A DNA stretch of 64,000 nt from Sipunculus nudus (Eukaryota > Annelida > Sipuncula > Golfingiida > Sipunculidae): contig CM049308.1 in NCBI GenBank assembly GCA_026874595.1, positions 77,164,124 to 77,228,123 on the forward strand, given 5' to 3'. This document shows, piece after piece, positions 37,301-47,729 of this stretch. The position numbers and the translations under genes were made by a program. Within the stretch, counting starts at the first letter, position 1, and each line of letters opens with the position of its first letter. The notes beneath the pieces are model-generated. The model ran no database searches. It was not told where the DNA came from and was given only the letters and a program-made list of their open reading frames with translations.

Positions 37301-40300
37301 TCCAACTCCAGTATGTATTATATATGATAAAAATAAGGATTTCGTCAGCTCAGAGAAGTTACCAAAGATTGGCTGTACATAACGTGTGACATAATGATAA
37401 GATTAATAGGTATTAATAATAAATCACTGCTTCACACAGTGGAATATCAAAGAACGTCCATTGCAACCGGTATGAGCGTGCATTCTGGAGTTGCAACCAG
37501 TCTACAGGTTAGTCAGGAGTTGCAACTGAGAGTACTTAAAATGGCGTTGTACGCCTGTCTCTATGCTTGGCTGAGGGTCATAATAGAGCAGGGTACCAGT
37601 CTACCCTTCAACCAGATTTCGTTTCTACTACTATCCTACTCAAAACGAATCACTTCCTGTTGGGCACTGTGGGACGGCCGGGACTTCTTGTCTCAAATAT
37701 CAGACTTTATAAAATCAAACTTTGTTACATTCCAAGGAAACGCCTCCTGCTTACATGAATGCTAACAAAATATTATTTATTCCATGAAGTCCCTATCACT
37801 AAAACATCCATGTTTATGTAATTTGCCTTGAAAGAATTAATGCCCAACATATTTAAACGGATAACCAGATAACGTTACCCTCTTCATTAGAAGCCCCGGT
37901 GCATTGTGGTTGTCAGATTAGGCTGCGTGTAGCGGGTGTTACATAAGGCGGGGTTACAGTATTTTGATCTATGGGTCGTCTATTTTAGAATGTTTTGATT
38001 TAAAGTAATGAAATGGGAAAATTCACGAATAAATGATCACATTGTTTACAAACCACAAGGATGTGGAGTTCCTATTTCATAGTCATAATTTAATTTGTGT
38101 TGCAGTACACTCCATAATGGCATTTAGGCCTATACTGCGCTCTTAAAATCAGGTTTTATATTATTTTCATATCAAGCCTTGCAAAGACTCGCTGATTGAA
38201 AGATATGCAATCAGTAAAACAACAAAGCATTGTTTATTATGCTCTAAATAACCTCGCACATAAACCACGTCTCTATGTGAGCGGGGCAGAGTATCTGGAT
38301 GGTGATATGATCGCTTCCTGGTAACAACATGAATCCCTGGAGACCGTCGCTCATCTGGCAACCCGCTGTTCGTCCACACTGCCCTCATATAATCGCCCTC
38401 TCTCGAGTAAAGGCTTACTTGTAAAGATAAATCACATTGAAAAAAGCATGATATCATATAAATCTTAATTATCATGGTCCTATCATTTAATTGGCGGGAT
38501 TGAGTGTTAATTGCCTCTATTATTATACCCTCCCTTGCATTTATTATAAAATTATCTCCGTTAAAATACTATATGCCTAACAGGTGTAACAAATAGTAAA
38601 GAAAAACGTGCAATTTACCTTGGCAATAATGGTAATTAACGGATAATGATTCGAATACTTGAATAATCTTATCTTTCACCCGTTATAAATGTGTGTATGT
38701 ATGTATGTATGTATGTATGTATGTATAAGCAATTCGGACGTGGCGCGCAGATAAAAATATGCCTTATACATTGATATATATTCGTCGTGTAGAAGTACTT
38801 CGCTATTTTATTTTAAAGTTTTATCTGGCTTTAATAAGCCTGATGTATCATTAAAGGTGCCCAATCACCTACATTTTGAAAAAGAATTTATGTGTTTCTG
38901 GCTTCCTCTGAGTATAAAATAATGATCTACGGGTAATTTTGGTTATGAAAAGTTCTTATAAGGCATTCGTGAAGGATATTTAAACTTGTTTATAAAAAAG
39001 AAACACAGCAATGTTGACAAACGAGAAAAACATGTAACCTAACGTGTTGGAGGTAGAAAAGTCACTTGTTGCAAAACGCCATTTGCAAAGCTCTGCCTTT
39101 TCTGACTTGATGCCAGATGACCTTGATGAATTTCTTTTGATTATTTTGGTGGGCCCCTACAAATTATGATATATGATATAAATGATATAAACAAAACAAG
39201 CAACCTGTGTGAGGTGATATCCACGTTTTCTGGCCTATTTTTATGAAAGCTCCAAGGGATTACCTTTAGTTTATAAAGGTCAGATAGGTGATTGGGTCCC
39301 TTTAAGTGTAATGAATGGTACATAATCATTATAGTAGTATAGTATTATAATAGTATTCCACGGGAAATTGAAGTTAATCATTTCACCAAAGATACCATAC
39401 AGCTTTGGTATCACAACAAACCGCTATGTTGTGGTACACGTACCGGGGGGGGGCAGATTCTGATCACGAAACTGGGCGCAATGGCAGACGACCAGAGATG
39501 GGAACGCTTTAACAATTCGGCAATTATAATCCCTGCTAGTATACGTTAGACTAAAATCTTAGTGCATTTTATCCCAAAGAAGCCAACAAAGACAATCTAT
39601 ATATTACAATGGTTACGTACATAAAATAAGTTATCTTTCTGGTTTTATGGGAGGCATAGTATGGCATACATATTGTATATATACTTCTATATAAATAAAT
39701 ATAACATTTAAGTGTATTTTTCCTTTGTCCCATGTTGGGGAGCTTTCAGACGACCCATAACTGTCATTCACGTTTGAATGAGACTGGTCTGTTTTGGATG
39801 TGGTGTAAAAGAAATATCTGTTCTGTGGCAAGTTTATTGCCAACCCTCTCAGGCTCATATTAATTTATTGCGATTTAAACGACACATGTTTTCTTTTCTG
39901 GGACAGCTCGCAATGATTCAGTAAGCATCATATATTTTATATCGTATCCTCCAGAGATGGACTGAAAGATTTCTTCTTTTATAGTCAAGATATTTTTTTT
40001 TTACAAATATGAAAAATGCTATATTACATTTTTATCAAGGAATTATGTAATGGGCATATTTCCCATATGGTTCTTTCACAACAACGTTTCCATGTTTTGC
40101 TCGCTTAATTTACATAATATACAGATTTACATGGAGATGCTGATAACGATGCTGACAGTTACCATTTTCTTTATTGTGCATGTTCAGTTGTTGTTATTTT
40201 CATTATCGACATTATTCCTGTTGTTCTTAGTTAAAAGTATATTAATTTCATCATAATCATTTTACATATGTTGTATCCTGACAGCCTGAAGCCTCATTTC

Positions 40301-42728
40301 TTTATTAATTGGCTGGTAACAAGGTTGTATTAATTTACATACAGGCCAGTTAGCTGCGATTACATTGCCATGCTACATGAATTGTCAGATTACACGCAGT
40401 CTTTGACTTTTGGGGAAATTAAGACTTGGTCTGGAGATAATGGTTTAAGACAAAGTGGGCGTGGCATTTTACGCCATGCCCTTGGGGTGGATCCAGAAAG
40501 AGAAAGAGGGGGATTTGGGGATTTAACCCTCCACCCCACCCATAGCCATCGGGAGAAATACCCTTTCCTGGCGGTGTTTTTTAGAGTAAACGTTTTCTTC
40601 CGGGAATGTCAACATCAGTCCTTGGGGTCTGTTGACTTAGGTGACTTAAATCATGCTGGTGACTAAAGCCCAGGGCCATATGTGTGTCACTATGGTTGCC
40701 ATTATGACATCATAGTTGTAACAACTGTATTAAGGCCTGTTATTGCAACAGACCCGTGGGCCCTTAGTAAATACCATTGATACAATTGTGACGTCGTAAT
40801 GGTTACCATAGTGAGACACTGACGTTCCTAGTCTTAAGCCACCTACATGACTTCGATTAAGTCATATTATTTCAATACACCCCTGGTGTGCAAATAAACC
40901 CCTAGCTCCCTTAAGACCCCTATGTTTTGCCCGTATAAAACATGTAGCTGTTTAAAAGATAAATTCTGAGAAATTAATTGTGCAACAATTGGTTTCAGTA
41001 ATGTCAAAGATAGACCCATTCAAACTATAGGCATTATAGATAAGTCAAATTATTGATTCTCTAGGGGGCCCTGCTTGTAACAAGAAGCCACTATATGTTG
41101 TTTAGATGGTTTTGGGTCAATATTCCATTTGCTGATGAACATGGAACGACAACATGAAATAAGTCATAAGAGGCCATCCAAACTAGATCGTTGCCACGGA
41201 AATATAGCTGATTAAGTTAATGATTATCATAAAGTTGCACAAGATTTATAGTCAACAAAACGAAAGCCTAATTAGCCGTTTATTAAGTCGTAAGTGGCTC
41301 ATTCCCCGTTAAAGGCTACAGCGCTGTGTAACATGAGGATGAGGCAACATTGTCCTGACACAAGAATAAATTCTCTTAAGGGTGGAACATAAATAATCCT
41401 GTATTTATTGCCGGGTGTTGTGATTAGTCCGTGACAACCATTAACTACGACCAATAATAAAACCACTGATGTTGAGTGGAACACTTGAGTACACATGTAG
41501 GTATTCTAGGGTTCCTGTACAGACCACATTCCTTATACTCATTTCAGAACGAGTATTGCCTTACTCAATAGGGATACCATTACTGGTTGTTTTGGTGTTG
41601 CGCAATCCTTGCTTTGTTCGGCAGGGATAATATATGGCTGACTTTATACCCAATTTAGCTGTTCAATATAGCTCGTTGATATGTTTAATTAACTGCTATT
41701 AAATTTACTATGTCACGTTTATTGATGGGTTGTGGTGTTGAATACCATGTGAACGTAATTAAATGCTTCATCTCATTGCATGGGTTAAATGTCGTCTATG
41801 TCCTCGCGACCCACGAATATCCAACATACATGAAGGTATAATAGACCTACATATACATTAATACATACTGGCACACAATATTTATACATTGAGTATTTAC
41901 GTTCACCAGTCAAGTTATGTATAATAACATATTGCAAGTATCTAAAAACATTTAATTAGGAAAACTGAGGATATATACAAACTTCATTTTACACGTGCAA
42001 ACACACACACACACATACACCCACATATATCGTGAATCATGGCTGACATGTATGTGTCAGGTGTCAGGGTATACGATATAATTGTAACTGCGGTTGATGA
42101 CATCATGCGTTACAAAGGATACACATTACGCAACCAAAAAAAACGTTTCCTATTCACAACAAAAGCATTTTATACATGAGGATGTGTGACAAAGACAGCG
42201 TATCAGGCGTTGTTGTTTGCCCCTAGTTAACGGCCTTGATATATTGTCAGGTCGGTAACCCTGCCCTCATAACAGGCTCGTCAAACAAGACAGGTCTGGG
42301 AACCTGAGGGTCAACACACCGCGAGATGGCCTCACTCAGGGGAAAAGATGGGTGTAGCCTATTGTTTGTGCTTCCCTGTCTGATTGCAAGATGTCTGGCT
42401 ACTGCAACAATAAGATGAGCAAGCCGGTTCAATATATGAGTCACTGGCCACGACGGACGCGGCCGGGATGGGGGAGGGGATGCTTGCTGACGTATCTTGA
42501 ACTGTGTGTCTATCCCTCGTATACTACAGTAACGCAGGCACGCATCAATAACAAACCCGTCTACGGCCTATCTGTTTCATTAAACGGTGCTGCAACCGGC
42601 CCGGCCCACTGCCATGCAGAAAGCGTGCAGCGGAGACAGATACTACTGTACTGTTATATCAATACACCTACCTGCAACTTTGAATTAACAGCCACTGACG
42701 AGTAGTACACCGTTAGATCCTCCGCCAT
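28473..42728 (-). CDS. SH3BGRL3: SH3BGRL-family thioredoxin-fold protein, complete
   Basis: Exons on the minus strand: 42728-42672, 29234-29067, 28538-28473, all joined in phase 0, giving 96 residues. Family members are about 90-115 residues, glutaredoxin-like but without the CxxC redox pair, and are cytosolic adaptor or scaffold proteins. Exon 1 encodes MAEDLTVYYSSVAVNSKLQ, the first strand and loop. Exon 2 encodes the helix and core: IKNKQSKIFRIL, IPYKKVDIS, then LPPRIFRGDQYLG with the cis-proline typical of thioredoxin folds. Exon 3 encodes the C-terminal helix, GFDEFDEAVELEELNNFLKIS. The spliced protein aligns end to end with SH3BGRL3. Choice among SH3BGRL, SH3BGRL2 and SH3BGRL3 is by length only. 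Intron 1 is 13.4 kb and contains most of the transposons in the window. Confidence 0.9.
29067..29234 (-). CDS. SH3BGRL3: SH3BGRL exon 2
   Basis: 168 bases between ATTTTTCAG and GGG|GTGAGT, phase 0 at both ends. Includes KVDIS and LPPRIFRGDQYLG, the signature stretch of the family. An ATG further upstream at 29282 lies in the intron and is not the real start. Confidence 0.92.
30033..31310 (+). mobile_element. Tigger-like Tc/mariner element, decayed
   Basis: Ends match as inverted repeats: CAGTGAAAACTGGTCTAACGG on the left and CAGTGAAACCTGTCTAAAGC read inward from the right. Both are flanked by TA (30031-30032, 31311-31312), the Tc/mariner target duplication. The GGACACCTCACT motif of the ends recurs inside both termini. 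A transposase remnant lies at 30909-31079. At 1278 bp the element is internally deleted and cannot be autonomous. It sits in SH3BGRL intron 1. Confidence 0.82.
30909..31079 (+). pseudogene. Transposase fragment with CENP-B-type helix-turn-helix
   Basis: ATG opens 56 codons to TAA. Residues 10-30 (TPGRELMLSQKVKLIRLSES) match the N-terminal DNA-binding helix-turn-helix of Tigger/pogo transposases. After that the similarity ends, so the catalytic DDE domain is missing. Confidence 0.65.
31636..31913 (+). mobile_element. Short relative of the 2466-6245 element
   Basis: Starts TTTAGCTCAGATGACC with TTTGTCTGTCGTCC and ends AGTCAGCTGAGCGTCATGAC then CCATGTCACTTG. It holds a single ACAAGGCACAAATCGTAACC block, so it has one internal unit instead of seven. 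Confidence 0.7.
33690..34030 (+). mobile_element. Helentron-like element, second family
   Basis: Two internal blocks of the type TGTGACTTTGACCTTGTGACCTCA (about 33725 and 33861), then a GGACAGACGGAC run, GGTGATTACTAT and a terminal hairpin CCGCTTATTGAAGCGG. It shares this layout with the elements at 35.1 and 36.6 kb. Confidence 0.5.
35113..35763 (+). mobile_element. Helentron-like element, third family, 3 internal repeats
   Basis: Internal units of about 180 bp start at about 35193, 35377 and 35556, each with a GGTCAAC/GGGACGAAACG block and AGGCATTG(T/C)GAAAAAAA. It ends with GGAAGGACGGAC and a long hairpin, TGCCCCGGCCACTTTGTGGC then GGGGGCA. Its head, ATGCCCCCGCCTGGGGC, mirrors the tail. 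Confidence 0.6.
36590..36830 (+). mobile_element. Helentron-like element, fourth copy
   Basis: A GTGACCTTTGACCCCGTGACC block, a GGACGGACAGACGGACGGAC run, GTTACTAT and a terminal hairpin ATCCCTTTCGCAGTTGCGAG then GGGAT. Same layout as at 33.7 kb, different sequence. Confidence 0.5.
37195..37612. repeat. Large imperfect inverted repeat
   Basis: Arms 37195-37315 and 37482-37612. ATAGAGACGGGCGTACAACG in the left arm pairs with GTTGTACGCCTGTCTCTATG in the right, and GACTGGTACCCCGCTCTATT pairs with ATAGAGCAGGGTACCAGTCT. The right arm also holds two GGAGTTGCAAC blocks. It could form a long hairpin or be a foldback element. It abuts dispersed repeat copy 2. Confidence 0.7.
37625..37935 (+). repeat. 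Dispersed repeat copy 2
   Basis: Same block order as 6690-6985, with about the same length. It lies in SH3BGRL intron 1 directly after one arm of the inverted repeat at 37.2-37.6 kb, which may be part of the same element. Confidence 0.6.
38694..38727. repeat. (ATGT)n microsatellite
   Basis: About eight GTAT units, in SH3BGRL intron 1, 125 bases left of the TTAA MITE. Confidence 0.9.
38855..39301 (+). mobile_element. TTAA-flanked MITE, copy 1
   Basis: 447 bp with inverted ends AGGTGCCCAATCACCTA and AGGGACCCAATCACCTA, flanked on both sides by TTAA (38851-38854, 39302-39305). The TTAA target is that of piggyBac and Kolobok elements. No transposase. Located in SH3BGRL intron 1. Confidence 0.8.
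42672..42728 (-). CDS. SH3BGRL3: SH3BGRL exon 1
   Basis: 57 bases from ATG to the donor TTGCAG|GTAGGT, encoding MAEDLTVYYSSVAVNSKLQ. The YYSSV block fits the first beta strand, and position and phase match exon 2. The sequence around and upstream of it (42.4-43.2 kb) is richer in CpG than its surroundings, as expected of a promoter. Confidence 0.87.
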
Positions 42729-45700
42729 GATGCCTGAGTATAGAATTACCACTCACTGACTCAGTCTGGGCAGCAGTGCAAGGATGCTCACCGACTGACA
42801 GACAGGGGGCGCGGGCTGTGTGCGTCGTCTGCTAATTCACGACCGGTCTGGGTGCGGGCGTTTTTCACCGCGAGTCAACTTCTCCCCGATCCTATCAACA
42901 ATGCGTCACCGTGTGGTAGTGAGAGTAATATGCTCACGATGTCACGCACCAGTCAAATTGCGACGTACAAACAGGATGAATTCGCCCTTGGTATATATCT
43001 CTACATGCTTGGCGATGTGGATCGACCACTCGTCCATGTCGCCGCCGCTCAGTGAAAGGGGCGCATCACCATAATTTCAGTCTGTAAATTAGTCAAATGT
43101 AACCTTGCACTTTTTATGACCCTTGCCCCCGCCTCGCTCGGCTTTGCGCGTCGTCCTCGTAACTCGATCCTTTATGTGAAGTGGTTACATAACGAGGCAT
43201 GACATCATTAATCATGTATAACGCTGTATCCGGATATTGTGCAGTCGCCAAGAACGTGATGCATTGTGACGACGTTTTGTACAAATCAATAACAGCTATA
43301 CCAGTAACCGTGAATTGAGGCCTTCCATCTTTTTACGGGCGAGTTTGCTGAATCCCTGAGGATTCCACCGATGGTCCGGACATGACATTTATATATCAAC
43401 ATGCAATACCAGCTGTGCTTTGTATATTTTATCATGGGGCCATGGCGCGAGATTTATTATTGTCATATAATGATGTGAATGTCGTTTATGGAATCACTTA
43501 GGCGCGAAGCAACCATTACTTTTTTTAATTATAATTAGACGATAATTGTGTTCAGATTTCTGAACCTTCGTCTGTCTTTTTTATATTTTTGTTATGATCC
43601 AATTTCACTGATTTCAAGATTGCTATACAATGGCCACCATTATATGTGTGGACACATATAAGGACCCAGCAAACGATTATTATTTTTTGGCGATTTGATT
43701 TACAGGATCATTAGTTGGTAATTATGGTCACATTTTAAGGGACCTAATTACAAAATGCAGTCGTTGATTGCATCATAATTGCGTATATAATTTTTTTTCT
43801 ACCATAATGTCATTATGAGAATTTAAAAAAAATGATCGCCTTTATACATTTCTTTGACTTCAGTTCGGCACATCTGCAGTTTTTATGACAAGCATCATAT
43901 GATGCAATAAGACAGACATTGGCCGTTAGGTGGCATCATTGTGCCACCGGTCAGTCCACGTCAGTGCTACAGTACTCAGCATTATGATTCAGTAGGCCTA
44001 CATCCTACCTAGCATGCAGTGGGCTGAAGGGTTCACACATAAACATAACAGCCGTAGGTTTAGTTAGGACTAGATGCGTTTTGCATTGTACATATTATTG
44101 TCCGTTCCATCAAGGGCGCCAATTTGGTGATTATTCTTTCAATCCTTAGCTGTTACCACATACTTAGCACTCAGGTGAATGGAAGGCCTATTATAAAAAG
44201 AACCAATATTCAAAGTTTACAGCATTCTGGATCCTTCTGGGTAATGTGGCCTGTATGGTGGCATGCATGGCGACTCCCGTGGGTTGCCAATCCCAAGTAA
44301 ACATTTAAAAATAGCTCTCATAAAAAACAACCATTTTTTTTTTGTGTACTGGATATCGTCCAATCAGTCATCTTCCAACTTGGAAACTTCCAAGGTAACA
44401 CAAAACCGGCTAAATCATCTAACTTGATAACGTCCAACTGGGATTGTATAACTTCAGGCATGTAAACCATGACCTGGACAATCATGGGACTGAATTATTT
44501 TGAATATGGACCCCCCCCCCCCCCCATCCCGATACTAATTTAATTTATTTATTTTACTGGTTTAATTGGTTCAGTAATTTAGACTGATGTCCCAATTCAT
44601 TCCTTCATTACAGTTATTATTATTAACATCCTATTTTTAAAACATATTATTCATCATATTTCAATGGCCAACCCTTTTGGAAAAGAGCCATTAAGAACGG
44701 CAGGTCTGACTGGTGTTATTTGGTCCAGTACCAGGGATCGCCCTGTACGTCATACAGGGCTGCCATATACGTCACACATACATGTATACACACATACCAA
44801 CTTACACACACATCAGCTTCCGGACCAGGTCTCCGTCACAACATGATGTATCTTATTTCATCGGCTGTAGTAGTATACTGTCAGTCGTAATATCTGGATT
44901 GAAAAACCAAGGTCAAGGTCACTGTCAAAAGATTCTATCAGTTTGGTGAAAAATTCTTGATCAAACAAAAACACAAACATGAAAGATCAAAAGAGCTAGT
45001 TCGCCACGCCCTTCGATCTTATGTTGTACCAGTACGTAAACAATGGTTATACTTTAGGATCTACGCCTGTCGCCCACAATGTTTATTTTGTTGAATTTTT
45101 TTGTCAAAAAGATGAGGTAATTGGTGAATTGAAACCAAGTTACCTGAAGTATGTATATTTGTTAAGGGTAAAATATGTGAAAAAAAAGTTTGCCAAAACA
45201 TAATTAACTTAGACAGTAGTTTCGTATTTCGTTTTAAGGCAAGTTAACTTAACTGGCCTTTCATACCGTGTACGTGAAAGGTGAATGAAAAATTAATCGG
45301 CTCGTCGGTTGGGCAAAATATGCACACTCCAACGCCATCTTGCTGTGATTAGAATAACTAGAACGAAAAACATTTCCATTGCCAGACTTAATCAATTTTC
45401 ATTTGGCTAATGAAGAAAAAACTTGCTAAAAACTGTCTAAATGGCCGAAACTGCAAGTATAAAATGGCTCTCGTCTCGAAGCTCAGTCGTTTCAAAGATC
45501 GAATTCGGCTCTCGATTGGCATGGCAGGGTCTCTGCTGCTGGGATCGGTGGAGGGAATGTGTGCTGCTTTTGCGTTTGTGGCGATGGATGATGTGGCTTT
45601 TCTGTTTAGTCACCGGTGCGGGTAAAACGGTGGCGCCCTCTCGCGGCTCTCTGCTTGGCTTAATGGCAACACGTCTGTTGACTCTGAGAACTATGCTTAA

Positions 45701-46509
45701 GGAGCGCACCGGGCTGGGGTCTTGACCACAGCAACCTGTAGCTGCTCAACAAAGCGAAAGAGATCTTCAGTCAGTCAATTTTCATTTAGCAGTGCAAATT
45801 TGACGAATGGAATTATATGTAGTATAAGCTTTGGAAGAGATGAATGCTTTTTAAATATTACTGGCATATGACCTCTTGGAAATACTTTTTTATAATGAAT
45901 TTAAGTCATCGGAAAACAGTTTATTCTTCAAGACATGCACACGATGAATGAAAAACATGGACCATGTAGAACAAAATGTAAATGTGATATATAAAATACA
46001 GGCCGATGTAATGCGCGTTCAACGAATATTATCAAAATCGAAAAATACATGGTTGCCTCAGTAAGGCGAGATTTGAAATTTAGGCCTATATATATAATGT
46101 TTATGCAATCCTGCAATACAACATATGGGCCTAATGAACTTGTGCCTTGAAAGTTTCGCAAGCTGTCCATTAAATCATGGATGTTCTTTGGATACTCTGC
46201 AATGAGAATTACACTATATATGATTCTTCAAAATACAAGCAAAGATACTATATAGCCCTATATAGGCCTATATAATAGGCCAACTTTGATAGAACACTGG
46301 CTGACCCATTTTTTATTTATTTTTTTTTTTTTTTTCATTTCTGTTTCTTCGTATCCATGGAGTCACTCGTTGTAGATGGAAACTAACGTCGCTATGACGA
46401 TATCGTCAGTTGGAAGACATTATGACGTCACGTTTGTAATTGTAGAGCGATAACGGAGAACACAACCTAACATCCGGCGGCGCAGTTAAATTCAAGGCCT
46501 CAGCATGTG
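42729..46509. other. Divergent intergenic region, SH3BGRL and STMND1-like
   Basis: Holds the presumed promoters of both genes, which are transcribed away from each other. The SH3BGRL side is CpG-richer and has GACTCAGTC 30 bases above the ATG. A GC-rich block at 45441-45725 is open on several frames but reads like no known protein; it may be a non-coding exon. Otherwise nothing seen. Confidence 0.5.
46423..46430. promoter_or_regulatory. Full CRE-type palindrome upstream of STMND1-like gene
   Basis: TGACGTCA, a perfect cAMP-response element (ATF/CREB site), 80 bases before the ATG. Proximity to the first exon suggests promoter use, which is an inference. Confidence 0.4.
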
Positions 46510-47175
46510 ATGGGATGCGCACTTAGAAAGTTTAACTCCAAAGTTTCCCCATCCCCGCCCAAACAGCCGCTGTCACAGACTTCAGGAGAAGGAACAGACA
46601 AAGAAATAGCCTTGAACATGAATTCTCAGCAAGTAAGGACCGACGATGACGGCAGGGCAAGCCCCGAGATCACACCACCAAACACACCTACGATTGAAAG
46701 CCTGAAACCCAAGCTGATCGGCGGAATATCAGTGATTGAACTCACGGATGAATCCACTTTTGTGAATATTGAGTGCTTGGATATTCGCAATGAAGTCGAC
46801 GACCCGGACGAAGAATGGTCAGTGCCAGGTTTGATAGTTGTAGGAGGGCCGGTGCCAAGGCGGATCTGCAGGTCTGCTAATCGGGACGGTAAGCGTTTAG
46901 ACTCAAACGATATCATCGAACAGCTTAGAGAAGCAAATTTAATTACAACAAAGAAGTTTAAAAGGAATGGCGGGGTGGCGTGGTCGCTGACTGAGAATTT
47001 ATCGAGCCCCACCCTCCTGAGTCCGTCACAGAACCTGCGCCGGCCGTTCCGTCTCGCACGTCTGGATATCGAGCAGGAGAAAAAGAAGCTGAGGACTGAT
47101 AGTAAACGGGAAGTCGAACACACACAAGATAATGTACAAAACAATCAGTGTAGAAACAGGAGGAAACAGGTAGAG
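46510..47175 (+). CDS. STMND1: STMND1-like exon 1
   Basis: 222 codons from ATG to AG|GTAATA. Contains the MGC lipid anchor, a proline-rich linker (TPPNTPT) and the stathmin-like block. Confidence 0.7.
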
Positions 47176-47683
47176 GTAATATAGATTTGTTTTATATATA
47201 TAAATGCACAGTAATTATTTTATGTTCGTTCTTATAAGATTTCTTCTGCACTTTCTATTTCTATATACCTGTACAGTGGCGGATCCAGAGGAGGCGCCCG
47301 CTGAGTCCATATTATAAGGTAGCATCCAAATATTTCTTTAACGAGTCTTTCTGTTATTACACTCTGCTGGGTCATAACACCCAGGAACCCCGAAATTGCA
47401 TTTCCCTGTGAGTGAGGCACGGCCTTCCCGTGGGCCTAAGGAAAAGCCGGTAAAAAATTTGATATTCGACTTGAACGTTCTAAGAATTAGTTTATCATGA
47501 TAATTACTTATGTACGATGATGAAATTTTGCAAGTTATAAACATAGAATGTTGATGTCAATGGTCAAAAAATGCACATCTATATATGTTTATATCTGGCA
47601 AAATATCATCATTTCTCAAAAGGAATTCCCGTGGTAAAATAATTGATAAGAGTATTGAAGTAGAATGTTGATGTCAATATATA

Positions 47684-47729
<46 letters not shown>

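Larger units (their letters stand above)
29235..42671 (-). other. SH3BGRL intron 1
   Basis: A 13.4 kb intron holding the Tigger-like remnant, four Helentron-like elements, a TTAA MITE, a large inverted repeat, a dispersed repeat copy and a single CAGGGGCGTAGCC end at 36958. Two GACCCACGGG/GACCCATGGGTCAC-GCTCAGC blocks (29270, 34130) look like inverted 3' ends of the 2466-6245 family. No nested gene recognised. Confidence 0.6.

Noticed and set aside
36603-37765. Several 80-123-codon frames around 36.6-37.8 kb
   Set aside because: They lie over a Helentron-like element, an inverted repeat and a dispersed repeat, and show no protein similarity.
45441-45725. 94-codon frame in a GC-rich block
   Set aside because: Open on several frames, no recognisable domain, no consistent splice partners; kept only as a possible non-coding exon.
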